From: Gadus chalcogrammus
Taxonomy: Eukaryota; Chordata; Actinopteri; Gadiformes; Gadidae
Direction: 5' to 3'
DNA length: 64,000 nucleotides
NCBI RefSeq assembly: GCF_026213295.1
Contig: NC_079414.1
Coordinates: forward strand, 1,754,130-1,818,129
The position numbers and the translations under genes were made by a program. Positions 1 through 10,208 of this stretch are shown here, piece by piece. The stretch's first letter is position 1, and every line of letters starts with the position of its first letter. The notes under the pieces were generated by a model. The model worked only from the letters and a program-made list of their open reading frames with translations, was not told the DNA's origin and made no database searches.

Positions 1-110
1 ATGATGGGGACGTCGTGAATGTCCCACACTACAGCGACATTTTGCACCGGGAAAATTACTCAACACGGTTTAGATGTGTCCTACATATCCCTTAATCATT
101 AGCCTTATAC
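1..110. repeat. Palindrome-bearing repeat module, copy A
   Basis: This stretch contains GGGGACGTCGTGAATGTCCC followed by ACACTACAGCGACATTT. A second copy with few changes lies at about 648-740, inside the last intron of the SET gene, and similarity continues weakly for another 40 bases. Within each copy GGGACGT and ACGTCCC (or ATGTCCC) form inverted arms about 5 bases apart. It looks like a dispersed repeat rather than coding sequence; the family is not recognised. Confidence 0.4.
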
Positions 111-267
111 AAGCATTACAGAAACTGTTTGGCAGACCTGATGCATAATAGATTCCCCTCATAATTATCTGATTCTTTTAATTTACCTGCTTAAAGTAGA
201 CAACAGAAGACGTCAAAGGTAACTAGAAGACACTAGAGGAAAACATTAAGTGATGGACATGAATTAC

Positions 268-2605
268 CTGTTGACCAGTGTCCTCTAACCAGGCAGCTTC
301 ATCCCACTGTGGCTCTGACATGAGCACAGACTGGGAGCTCACACAGGACGTCTCAGGTTCACATGTAGTCATCTGCAATTTGATACAAAAAGTAAATCAG
401 TCAATTTAATGTAAACACTGGATAATATTTTATTCTTTTAATACATTTTCTAAAGGACATGTCTCTTGGGTCAAATACATCCCCACACACCAAACTAGCG
501 AGAAAGGATTCTATTTTGTCCTGCTTTGTCAACCTGTCTTCTGTCACATAGACTATGCCTAGTGGGGACATTTCGCACACCTGTACGTTCTCCTTTATCA
601 GATACTTAACATAAAGTTTCACTGAAACAAAACCATACAAGATGTATTGTGGGGACGTCGGGAACGTCCCAGACTACAGTGACATTTGGCCCTGATTCAG
701 ATGCCTCCTGAATATCCAATGTTTTAATATACAATAGAAAAAATGATCATTTATTGAAATTGATTTATATAGTTTCAAACAAAGATACCATCAATCATTA
801 AGTTATTCCAAGACATTCTTGAATTGTATATACCTTAACACTAGTTGTAACACGTACCTGCTTTCGCCATGGGCAGTCCTCTCCTCCATAATTATGTGCA
901 ATTTCTTCACCATCTTTTATGTCTTTGAGAGCAAAAAGACAGAGGTGTGTGCTTCCTGCAATGTCTATTCTCTTCATCCTGGCATTGGGATGTCTGTGGT
1001 CATCGTTCACCAGGCGGCCGAAAGAACCATCTTCCTTCGAGGCGTCAATGCTTTAAAACCACAAATAAAAATAGAAAAAATATTATTATTACTTTTCATT
1101 AAAACATCATTTACTAGCATACAAGATCACAGTTTTACATGAGTTATTGATTGAGTAAGCATATAAGTTAACGTCACAATGGATTCCGGAAGATTGACCC
1201 AAATGCAGGGGATGACAGGCAGAACATTTCCATAGATATATAATGACTTAGATATCGCCTAAGCTGCGCTGTTCAGTGGAACGTTTGCGTCAATGGTAAC
1301 ATATAAATTGTAAAAAGACACACCGTGTGAAGTTATTTTTTAATTTTGGCAAGTAGCCGTGTAATAAGCGGGATAATGTATAGAACGTCGCCGGTCATTA
1401 TCGCAAAAATAAGCCCCTTCACGGCTAAGCAAGACACCTCCGCTTTCGCGTCGGTGTCCGGTTCGCCCTTTGCCCGATAATGACCGGCGTTCTATACATT
1501 ATCCCTTACACACATATAAATGTCTGTGTTGAAAGATTAATGTTAGAAATAAAACAACCCTTGCATTGCATTTTGAGGGACTTGTGTCTCAGCAGCAGCA
1601 TAGTTTATACTTTCCTGTAGTTGGTAGCAGGCTACGGCAGCGGCGGATTAGTAATTATTGGATTAGTTTTGTTTAAGCAAGTGTAACGACTTCAGTATAA
1701 GGTAGTATAGTTAAGGTGCAATTTAAAATCTTACCACCATGTTTTGCCTCCCAACTTGAACGCGTACAAAAATCCAGAACATGCAGGGTTATAAATTCTT
1801 CTCTTTTGAGCTTCACCTTCGCTTATCAAATCTCCCCTGTATTCCACTATAAAATCTCCTTTGGAGAATGAACCTATGGCGAACACCCCACGCCCTGCAA
1901 AAAAAAAGAAAGACATCTTTAATTAGAACAGGAAAATTAAAACATTCCATTTTCAGCCCTTCACAACAGATGAAGAGTGAAAATAACACATAAATTGGCT
2001 TCCTAAGAAGTTTTGCAATTATAATCATGTTTCTTAAATACAGTATAATGCTTGGGTATTGGCATCAATTACCGACATACGTGTAAGCATAGCCTCTCTT
2101 TGAGACACTGGTCAATCATTATAGTATAAATGACAGTAAGATTAATGTAGCTTATTGAATACAGAATAAATACATACAAAATACAGTTATTTTGGTAAAG
2201 TTCATATTTATGCTGTCAGATTTCACTGTGACCTTAAAAATCGGTCTTGGTTTATTCTACTGTATACAGTAGGACAGAAAACTCACTGGGCAAAATCACA
2301 CTCTGATTTAACCAATCTACAGTACAATAATAAGTGTAATTAAATCACATTATTTAGACCTGCTTACCTAATGGAGAGAGGAATTAGATATGGTATCACT
2401 TTAAGACACGTGTTTTGTAATTTATTATCCCACTTCCACCCTTTATATCCATCCATCCATCCATCCATCGATAGAAACCATATTTCATAATTTTACCTTT
2501 TATTGCATTGATGTACTTCACCTCCAGTTTCCATGTTTTGTCAGTCTTTAAACCGACATGGTGACAGGCATCTGTGAGGGGACTGATTCTTGGTGGCATT
2601 TCAAA
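268..2605 (-). CDS. KMT5A-like SET-domain lysine methyltransferase (3' end outside window)
   Basis: Four minus-strand exons can be joined with consensus splice sites and one open frame: 2497-2605, 1735-1894, 858-1050 and 268-372, total 567 bp. The first usable ATG is at 2599, giving MPPRISPLT. The product carries a SET domain like that of KMT5A/SETD8, which transfers methyl groups from S-adenosylmethionine to lysine: GRGVFA (cofactor loop) created across the first junction, VEYRGDLI, TWC-IDASKEDGSFGRLVND across the second junction, and GEEIAHNYGG. Where canonical KMT5A has the NHS motif this copy has N-D-D, and the first tyrosine of the YDYG-like motif is His, while the second Tyr is kept. 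The last visible exon encodes a tail containing EPQWDEAAWLEDTG and ends at a GT donor, so the gene continues beyond the left edge. Identity as one of the expanded teleost KMT5A-like copies is from family knowledge; activity and substrate are unknown. Confidence 0.8.
648..740. repeat. Palindrome-bearing repeat module, copy B
   Basis: Copy B of the module at 1-110: GGGGACGTCGGGAACGTCCC then AGACTACAGTGACATTT, and a weaker match CAGATGCCTCCTGAATATCC. It lies in the intron between the two last visible exons of the SET gene. Confidence 0.4.
1359..1511. mobile_element. Fold-back (long hairpin) element with GC-rich core
   Basis: The left arm GGGATAATGTATAGAACG plus CCGGTCATTATCG is mirrored by the reverse complement at 1475-1505, with only a 3-base TCG insertion in the left arm. 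GTGTAA extends the match outside both arms. The core between the arms is GC-rich (CCTCCGCTTTCGCGTCGG) and resembles the core of the fold-back at 34888-35031. It sits in an intron of the SET gene. No coding capacity. Confidence 0.65.
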
Positions 2606-2997
2606 CTGCAGAGAAATACAAAAGTGAAATCGATTTGACTTCAAGTTAATTTCCCATGCATGGGATGATATAAAGTTATTATCTTTTTATCTTATCTTAT
2701 CAGTTCTAGTTAAATCATACTACATGAGATGCATTCAAAGTTGGTAGCTGAATAACACATTTACATTTTGTGAAATGTTAAGCATTTTCTACGCTTGAAA
2801 AAGTGCACTGTCGCCGGAGCTCCGGCTACAGAGCCCAGGCTGCGGATGGTAATGCTGCGGATGCTAATGCTAACTAGCTAACGTTACATGTGCGTTTGGC
2901 TAGCAGTCAACAAGCAGACCATTTTAAATAAACGGCTACATGATGCATAAAGCTCTTGCTATTACACGATATTTCAAGAAAATGGTTGAATACTTAC

Positions 2998-3130
2998 TGA
3001 ACACGCCACTTGCTCCGGGTAAATCTTTAATATGCATCAAATTCGAAGGTTTCACAGAGATAATAGGCTCTTCTTCTAGATTGAGGTTGATATGAACCTG
3101 AAGGTACATTTGACTTCCTGTCTGATTTCA
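2998..3130 (-). other. Possible 5' noncoding exon of the SET gene
   Basis: A strong donor (TTCA|GTAAGTATT on the minus strand, donor at 2997) precedes the first coding exon by about 390 bases. Joining it to 2605 puts a stop before the ATG at 2599, so it would be untranslated. The transcription start cannot be placed. This is inference from the donor alone. Confidence 0.3.
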
Positions 3131-4373
3131 CATTAAAAGCAAACGGCCAAAGTCACAAGCCCCTTGCTAGCATTGGAAGAATGTATTGTTTGGACAATCG
3201 GAAATATATGTTTAATCTTATTATTATTATGGAAAAATACCATATCTATAAATTCTAATTCACTATTAAGAAGTCATGTTTTATTGATTTTACTATATCA
3301 AGCAATATATTATTTCAATCGAACACTCAATTAATTATAAAGCAATTACAATTCCTATAAGTTGTATTTTGTATTGAATAAAATTGCCAATGCTGTAAAC
3401 ATTGAACCGAACATGCATGCGTTCTCCCCGGACGGCCACCGAAGAGGCAGTCACGTCAGAGAGCGCGCAGGTTGCCAGCAATCAAGAGCCATGGTTAAAG
3501 CACCATTCTGCTGTCGCAAATACAAATATCCCTGATATATGTAGAAGACTATTTATTTTACAGTATTTTGTGTCATAACCATTGTTTGTATTGTAAACAT
3601 GCGTGCGATATTCATAGGCAGAGTTTGACACGATCGCCAGGGTAGGCAAACATATTTTAAACGACAATGTCGGCACAGTAGCCTACATCTAAATTAAAGA
3701 AACCACACAGCACCTAGTACTTGAAAATCTGATATTTTAATCTAGCATCTGCCATAATACACTGCATAAAATCGGTTTCTGACAACTTTGCATTGTCCCG
3801 TTGCACTGGCTTATCAATTTACAGCACCAGTTAATGTGGTTGTGGGTTACTCCTAACCACTGGCGCAGGCTAATTAGGCATTACTTTTTCTTAATACGCT
3901 TTAAAACATGCAATGTACACGTGAACTTGTTTTGTGTTAAATTGAGAACTCGTTGATATCTAACTTACTTTGTGTACACAAGCACACAATTAGAACATGC
4001 TAAAGTAATCTGCCTATGGCGATATATAACTTGCGTCTTCTCTGCACAACTTCTTAGCAATGTAGTTGGCATCTATTGCAAATAAACGTTTCCAATAGCC
4101 TAATTGTTGATTAACACTGAAAAAAGTTCTTAGTTTGTGAATTCATACATTATGGGGACCAGGAAGGGGCGGTACCTACCATATTTGGTAGTGGTGTGTG
4201 TGAACTATTAGTTGCAATACCAACTTGGGATTCTAGGGGGCGATAGTGAGAAATCTGTGTGTGTGTGTGTCCCGAAAATAAAAACAGAAATTTGTGAATT
4301 ATGGGCCAAAGCTAAAAATCACACAGGCACCTTCAGATTGACTCCTGCATTCATTTAAAGCACTTTCCCTCAT
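3131..4373. other. AT-rich sequence without recognised feature
   Basis: No exon, RNA gene or element with recognisable ends was seen. It includes a GC-rich patch at about 3425-3480 and short GT runs near 4250. Confidence 0.4.
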
Positions 4374-4465
4374 GGGGACCTCGATTTTGGTCCCCATACT
4401 GTCAGAGGTCCCCACGGCGTGACTGTGTGAACAGATCGATGTCCCCATAAGTATAGGAATACAAG

Positions 4466-4466
<1 letters not shown>
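4374..4466. repeat. GGGGACC/GGTCCCC module next to (AC)n
   Basis: A short module with inverted GGGGACCTC and GGTCCCC motifs, GAGGTCCCC and GATGTCCCC, ending AGTATAGGAATACAAGAA directly before the AC array. I recall this arrangement as a common microsatellite-associated repeat in fishes; that memory cannot be checked here. Confidence 0.45.

Positions 4467-4537
<71 letters not shown>
4467..4537. repeat. (AC)n microsatellite, about 71 bp
   Basis: Uninterrupted AC dinucleotides. Long reading frames across it (CVCVCV peptides) are artefacts. Confidence 0.95.
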
Positions 4538-4539
<2 letters not shown>

Positions 4540-5499
4540 CAAATGCACATGCACATACATACACATACACACACATTTGTTGTACACCATGGAGCATTTT
4601 CCACCAGTTCAAAACATATTGAGAAAGACCTTGTTTTGAGCAGTGAGTGATGCCAGCAGCAGCATGCAGAGGGGCATGCAGAGTGACTTTCATGCATTTT
4701 TTCAAATAAGGGATCAGAACATATTTAGACTCAATGTTTTTGAATTTGAACATTGAAGGCACTTAAATATGATCTTTTAACCCATAATGACTGGTCGAAG
4801 ATACCAGCAAAATGTAATACATGTCAAGTTCCTGTCTGTTCTAAAACAAAATGGGTGAGATGAGTTTTATAGTGAAAAACGCAAACTCTTTTGATGCATT
4901 TACAGAATTAAAATGTTCAATTTTAATAGCATTTATAGCAAGAGATGTGCCTTATATTTTCATAGCCATTGTTCTTCTAATGTATTTGATGTTCAGCTTG
5001 TTAAATGTTTTCAATCATTTCCATGGTGATTGATATGAACGCTGTTACAATGACGGAGCTAGAACATTTTCAGCAGGGTGACCAGGTATGGGGTCAGAAC
5101 AGTCTCATTAATAATGAATGCACAGAGAAGGATTCAGAAATGTATTTTTTTGATTTATGTATAAATTACTCCCTTCTCGCAAATACATTTCAATGCACAC
5201 ACAAATGGATATCGGTACGTATAAATGTAAAATAAATCCATAAAGAAAAATAAGTTTCACAAACACATTTCTGATCCACACACAAATGTGTCTTGTTTTA
5301 AATAAATGTAATATAAATCCATAAATATATTAATTAAAAAAATATTTCCAATTTTCATCAAAATGTATTTGGATGTTGTTACATTTATATACAAACTGTT
5401 TAACTTGAATTTACAAAACGCCTTTCATTTGTGAACTTGTTGTCATTTGTGTGTGAACTGGTCTGTACTTATATGTGGATTTGTGGATTGAGACTCTCC
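4538..5499. other. AT-rich sequence without recognised feature
   Basis: Nothing recognised. Frames here are short and lack family motifs. Confidence 0.4.
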
Positions 5500-5896
5500 T
5501 GACATGGCTGGATTCAGAAATGCAATTTTTTTCAACAAGGAACTCTATGTAGACAATCAGATGTCTCGCTCGTTTTCAGCAAATCACATGACTGCAGTGA
5601 CTGGGTTTTACATTGTCGGTGCCGTTTACTACTTTAATGGCACCGACAATCCCAAAACCCAGTCGAAACTAGTTGGAAAAAGTTCAAAACGTGACGCAGC
5701 TTTTACTTCTTCGCCACCTAGAGATTATTATGTACGATCATTCAAAATTATTTACGATAGACATTTGACCGAGGGAACCGGGAGACTCAGAGGACGGAAC
5801 TGCAGTCATGTGATTGGCTGAAAACGAGGGAGGCATCTGATTGGCTACAGAGAGTTCCTTGTTGAAAAAATTGCAATTGTGGATCCAGCCACGTCA
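5500..5896. mobile_element. Fold-back element with nested hairpin
   Basis: Outer arms of about 96 bases are imperfect inverted copies. The left starts TGACATGGCTGGATTC and includes AACAAGGAACTCTATGTAG and CGTTTTCAGCAAATCACATG; the reverse complement of 5800-5896 matches with scattered changes. A second hairpin lies inside at 5599-5664, with arms GACTGGGTTTTACATTGTCG and matching sequence. No coding capacity; probably a MITE or fold-back of an unassigned DNA transposon. Confidence 0.65.
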
Positions 5897-6340
5897 ATAG
5901 AGGAGAAAAAAAAAGAGGAGAAAATATTTCTGTACAGTGGTACATAGAAATACTCGCGCAGTGCTGTCGGCCGTGCGGCCGTCAGGGTGGAAGAGGAGGC
6001 AGGGGGAGCAGAACACTGCGTTAGCTTCTTCACAGCCTGCTAGACAGCTTTTTCTCTCGTACCAATTTGTTAGGGTTAGGATTTCCTCGGGTGTATGACA
6101 TCCTCCCCTTTGTCGAAACCTGTTTAATTATTACATTTGGTCTAGGAGGTCCTGATTGTTTTAATGTACTTTAATTCTCTGAATTTGATCGCCGACTAAA
6201 GGTAACTTCTTTCAAAGACACAATGGAATTGCAAGGTGCAGTCGCGATCTGGAAAGTAGAACGTGATCGAAGATGCTCGTTCCCTCAGTTACGTACTTTA
6301 CTTTACTCAGTTACTGTTACGTAAATTAAGCACATAAGCT

Positions 6341-6432
6341 GCCCCCACACAGTGACTAGGAAGCAGGATCGAACACACAAGCTGCATTACCCCCACATAG
6401 CCACTAGGAAGCAGGATCGAACACACAAGCTG
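6341..6432. repeat. 48-bp tandem duplication
   Basis: The unit containing ACTAGGAAGCAGGATCGAAC and ACACAAGCTG occurs twice, 48 bases apart, with few differences. Confidence 0.75.
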
Positions 6433-6468
6433 TATTATCTACCCCAGCCACAGAAGGCAGCATCTTTA

Positions 6469-7475
6469 TGCCCTGTTTACACCTACCCGATAGTGGGCCC
6501 CGATGGTGCCCGATGGCTAAATCAGCATCTATCGTTATAACATCGGCAAATAGCGTGGTTGCATCGGGAAACACCGTTACTCTTCCCGGGAACATCGTTA
6601 GATAACGGGAAGAAAAGCTCAATGATCGGGCAACATCGGCAAAGAAGGAACATGTTTGTTAATTTTGGGTCTATCGGGGTAGAATCGGTTACCAGGTGTT
6701 GCTATGGGCTAATCGGCTATAATCGGGAATAGAACGGGAGTATAACGTAAGACATCGTAAGTCGTTCGGGAATTTTCCTGGGGTACATCGGCTATATTCG
6801 TTAATCTTCCGTGCTTTATCGTGTTTTATCGTCTTTATATCGGCAACCTCAACACACGAAAGACCCCTGAGAGACACCCGACGTCTCTAGGGAAGACATA
6901 CGGAATAGCACGTTTATTACACGAATGCACACGAATTACACCCGATAGAGTCACGCAATTTATTTTTTACCCGAATTAGACCCGATGTAAGCCAATGTAA
7001 CCCGAAACATACAGATTGCAGGCCGAATTATACCGATAGTCTAACGACAAATAAGGATTGTGACCAGATTGTGTTTAGGAAGACCCTCAATCTGTCACTT
7101 GGGTATAAATAGGGGGTGATGGATGGAGGTCCTACTTTTATAATTAAGGGGTACTTCGCCCATTTAGAACCGGCGTTCTATCATTATAAAATCGCTATTG
7201 TAATATAAATAAATATATAAATAAACATCAGTCTAAACCAGCCTCCCCTTGGCCTTCTCCCGAAATGACACCAAATGACGCCAAACGCACTTCGGGTGTC
7301 TTCCCTGGCATAAATCGTTATGTTATCGTTATAACATCGGGAATGTGTAAATACTACCCCGATAAATGGACCCGATCATACATTTTTAGCCCGATGTCAC
7401 CCGAATCACCCCAACTTCCACATCGGTGGTCCATCGGCCATTAGCGGCCATTAGCGGGATGGTGTAAACGGGGCA
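6469..7475. mobile_element. Non-autonomous DNA transposon, PIF/Harbinger-like (TTA target duplication)
   Basis: Inverted ends TGCCCTGTTTACACC at the left and GGTGTAAACGGGGCA at the right, flanked by TTA (6466-6468 and 7476-7478). A 3-bp TTA/TAA duplication is typical of PIF/Harbinger, though the superfamily is inferred. The interior is packed with ATCGG motifs in the left half and CCGAT/CCCGA motifs in the right half, with the orientation flip near 6880. No transposase is present. Confidence 0.6.
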
Positions 7476-7509
7476 TTAAGACAGACGCGGAAGCCGCAGC
7501 TAAGACGTC

Positions 7510-7568
7510 ACATAGACCACGCCCATTTTACATAGGCCACGCCTACTTCACATAGGCCACGCCTACTA
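7510..7568. repeat. Three-copy ~20-bp tandem repeat
   Basis: Units of CACATAGGCCACGCCTACTT with one variant copy (CACATAGACCACGCCCATTT). Confidence 0.75.
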
Positions 7569-8269
7569 TGTACATTAGCAGCGCCCGGAGCCAGAGGAGG
7601 GGAGAGAATCATAGGCGGACCCGCAGAGAGCCTCAGGCTGAATGCTGCATTTTAATAACCATCCGTCTCGGAGGTCCGAGGACGTTGCCTAGCGACATGC
7701 ACAAACACGCCCCTTTACCTCGGACGGCGAACTCGCCATCTCGGTTGAACTCAGTGGTGACCGAGCAAAATTCCGAGACAGAATTCAAGATGGCTGCGCC
7801 CAGTGTGACTTGAAGTATGAACTGTTTTCATTGCGCTTGGACCACTTTGGTGGTTTAAATGGCAATTTCAATCAGTCGTATTTCTGCAATACCTTACTGC
7901 GTCCGTATCTCTGCCTATGGCCTATAGCCTACTTATTTTGGAGCGCCTGGTCCTCTGCCAATGCTACCGCGACAACAGCTTTCCGGGTGGCGCCCATTCC
8001 TCCAACGACGAAATGAAATAATAAAACGCTTGAAGTGTGGGCGTGGCGTCAGATCCGAGATCCGAGTCGGTTCGCAGATAATACTTGAACGCAGCATAAG
8101 CCCCGGGGCTCGAAGTAGCTCTCGGTATTTCTCTCTGCAAGTGTTAGATACAATTCCCTCCCTTTTGCTTCATAGTTACCATACCGAAATGAGCTAAAAG
8201 CGACCCGTTTCTAACTACTTTCAACAAGAACACGACAGAACCCATAGAGAAACTGTACTAGGGGCGATA
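7569..8269. other. GC-moderate sequence, no gene recognised
   Basis: Contains short inverted CCTCGG/CCGAGG words (about 7660-7780) that may belong to another eroded DNA element. No exon could be supported. Confidence 0.35.
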
Positions 8270-8272
8270 TTT

Positions 8273-8552
8273 TCAGTGGGAATCAAGAGGAGGAATCCGC
8301 CGGCGAGTTCGAGCAAGGGGATTTAAACCTCCACTCCCAACCATCATCCTGTCCAACGTGAGGGCACTGAGGAACAAAATCGGTGAACTACACGCTGCCA
8401 CACAACACCGTTTTGAATACATGGATAGTTGCATTATGAACTTCAGTGAAACATGGTTAAATGACACGGTAAATTATGACAGTATTTACCTTCCGGAGTT
8501 TGGGACACCAATAAGACTTGACAGTGACCAACAAACCACCAGGAAATCGTTT
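8273..8552 (+). pseudogene. LINE endonuclease fragment (first part)
   Basis: The plus-strand frame contains LPTIILSNVRALRNKIGEL and FSETWLND, which match the N and E motifs of the apurinic-type endonuclease of non-LTR retrotransposons. The LINE is cut here by the hAT at 8561-10200 and resumes at 10209. The clade is not assigned with certainty; the RT region is typical of fish non-LTR elements of the Rex1/CR1 kind. It is broken and not functional. Confidence 0.65.
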
Positions 8553-8560
8553 GGTGGCAG

Positions 8561-10200
8561 CAGACATGGGGGACTCGAGTCACATGACTTGGCTCGAGTC
8601 AGGACTTGAGACTTGCTTGACTAACACTGATAAAAGACTCGACTTGACTTTGACTTGGTCTTCATGACTTGAGACTTGACTTAGACTTGAGACAGATGAC
8701 TCGAAATGACTTTTTTAAAGTTAGATTAAAGGTTGGATATGGGATTTGCGATACGCCAGCAGATTTTGAAAATACACAACTCAAATGGTCCTACCCCCTC
8801 TCCGTCAACGCTGACTCTGAATCCACCCATTCCAAGTACATGGACGCGCAATCACGCACGAGCGCAAACACAGATGTGCGAGAGTGATGCCAGGCTAGCT
8901 AGGTTGGAGATTAGGGTTGTCTTCTAGTGCTAGGTCCAAATGTGGATTAGCTAGTTAGCTAGCTCCAGTAGCTACCGCAGGATAACAACAAACAGAAGCT
9001 TGCTCCGGGTCACGAGCTTTGAGTATGTGCACGTGCACGAAGGGGTCACTCGCGGGGAGCGGTGGAGGGGGAGTGCAGTACGACCGTTTGATTGACGTAC
9101 TTACTGTCCAATGCCACTCGGGGGTTCTGAAAATCATTGGCTGGAGTTTTTCGAGCCCTGCCCGTTCCACAGATGATTGACTTGTTTAATATTCATGTCA
9201 GTAGGCTACTTCTAACCCAGTGGCTGTAAGTGGGTTATGATAAGGATTTCAAGTAATTTTCAAGTAAAATTACACTGTCCGAGCCAGAGCGTCCGACTGG
9301 GCTGTTCTCAGCATACCGCAAAGAAAACAGGGTTCAAGTTCCAGTCCCCAAATTCAGTTGAACTACTACCTGGACATTTGTGATGGACAGAGCTGCCTTC
9401 AGTTTTGGGCCATGAACAGGCGCACCCCCCTCTTTTTTCAAGGTGGAGGTAAGAGTTATGGCAGTCCCTGCATCAAGTGGTCCTGTTGAACATGTGTTCA
9501 GCCATGGTGGGGTGATAATGTGACCCCATCATTCACAACTCAGTGACAAAGTACTGTCAAATTATTTTTTTTGCAAATGCAATGCATTGTAAGTCGATGT
9601 ATGTTGCGAAGCAGCAAGATTGCTACCAGCTTTCAGGCTTGTGTATTACTATTTCCCCTTCCTACAGTATATGTATGTGATATTACTTTTGAAATATTGT
9701 TTTTTTTCATGTCTGATGCCATGTGTTGCAAATAATATTCTACAACATTTAGGGAGATTGAGTGATTGACTTGAACTGTTCTCGTATACAGCCACTTAGA
9801 GGTTATATTTGATTCTGTTCATAAGTTGGAAGTAATGATCATAAAAACATTTTCAAACTATTCACATAATGGTTTTGGAATGTTTTGAATAGTTTGAGTT
9901 ATTGTTAATGTTAAGACATAGTTATCGTTAATGTTGAAATTAAACTCAACTTATGAACCACTCTCTTTACCGATTTTTAAATGTGGAAACTGGGTTAGAT
10001 CATCAGATTTTTGTATGACTTGACTTGTGACTTGCTTGACCTGAGCAATGACTTGACTTGTGACTTGCTTGATTCTCACCACAGTGACTTGGGACTTGCT
10101 TGAGACTTGAAGGTTATGACCTGAGACTTGCTTGAGACTTGAAGGTTATGACTTGAGACTTGCTTGTGACTTGCACATGAGTGACTTACCCCCACCTCTG
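8561..10200. mobile_element. hAT transposon, copy 1 (1640 bp) with perfect 8-bp TSD
   Basis: The element starts CAGACATGGGGGACTCGAG and ends ACTTACCCCCACCTCTG. The ends are imperfect inverted repeats of the hAT type (CAGAGGTG-like). GGTGGCAG is duplicated at 8553-8560 and 10201-10208, the 8-bp target duplication expected of hAT insertion. Both subterminal zones are dense in GACTTG/CAAGTC words. The insertion splits a LINE reading frame, which resumes directly after the second GGTGGCAG. It retains a transposase C-terminal remnant (9330-9592), so it is closer to the autonomous parent than the copy at 19293-20273. Confidence 0.85.
9330..9592 (+). pseudogene. hAT transposase C-terminal (dimerisation domain) remnant
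   Basis: Two plus-strand frames together show the hAT C-terminal signature: LNYYLDICDG, LQFWAMNRR, then after a frame change VMAVPASSGPVEHVFSHGG, SQLSDKVLSNYFF and a terminal stop at 9590-9592. In intact hAT transposases this block mediates dimerisation and follows the catalytic core. Here it has a frameshift and an internal stop, and the catalytic part is missing. It lies wholly inside the segment deleted from the second copy of the element. Confidence 0.75.
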
Positions 10201-10208
10201 GGTGGCAG

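Noticed and set aside
401..640. 79-codon minus frame in the last visible SET-gene intron
   Set aside because: No splice sites fit the phase of neighbouring exons and there is no SET-family similarity. Treated as intronic.
1813..2028. Overlapping minus frame across the second SET exon
   Set aside because: Shadow of the real exon in another frame, extending into intron.
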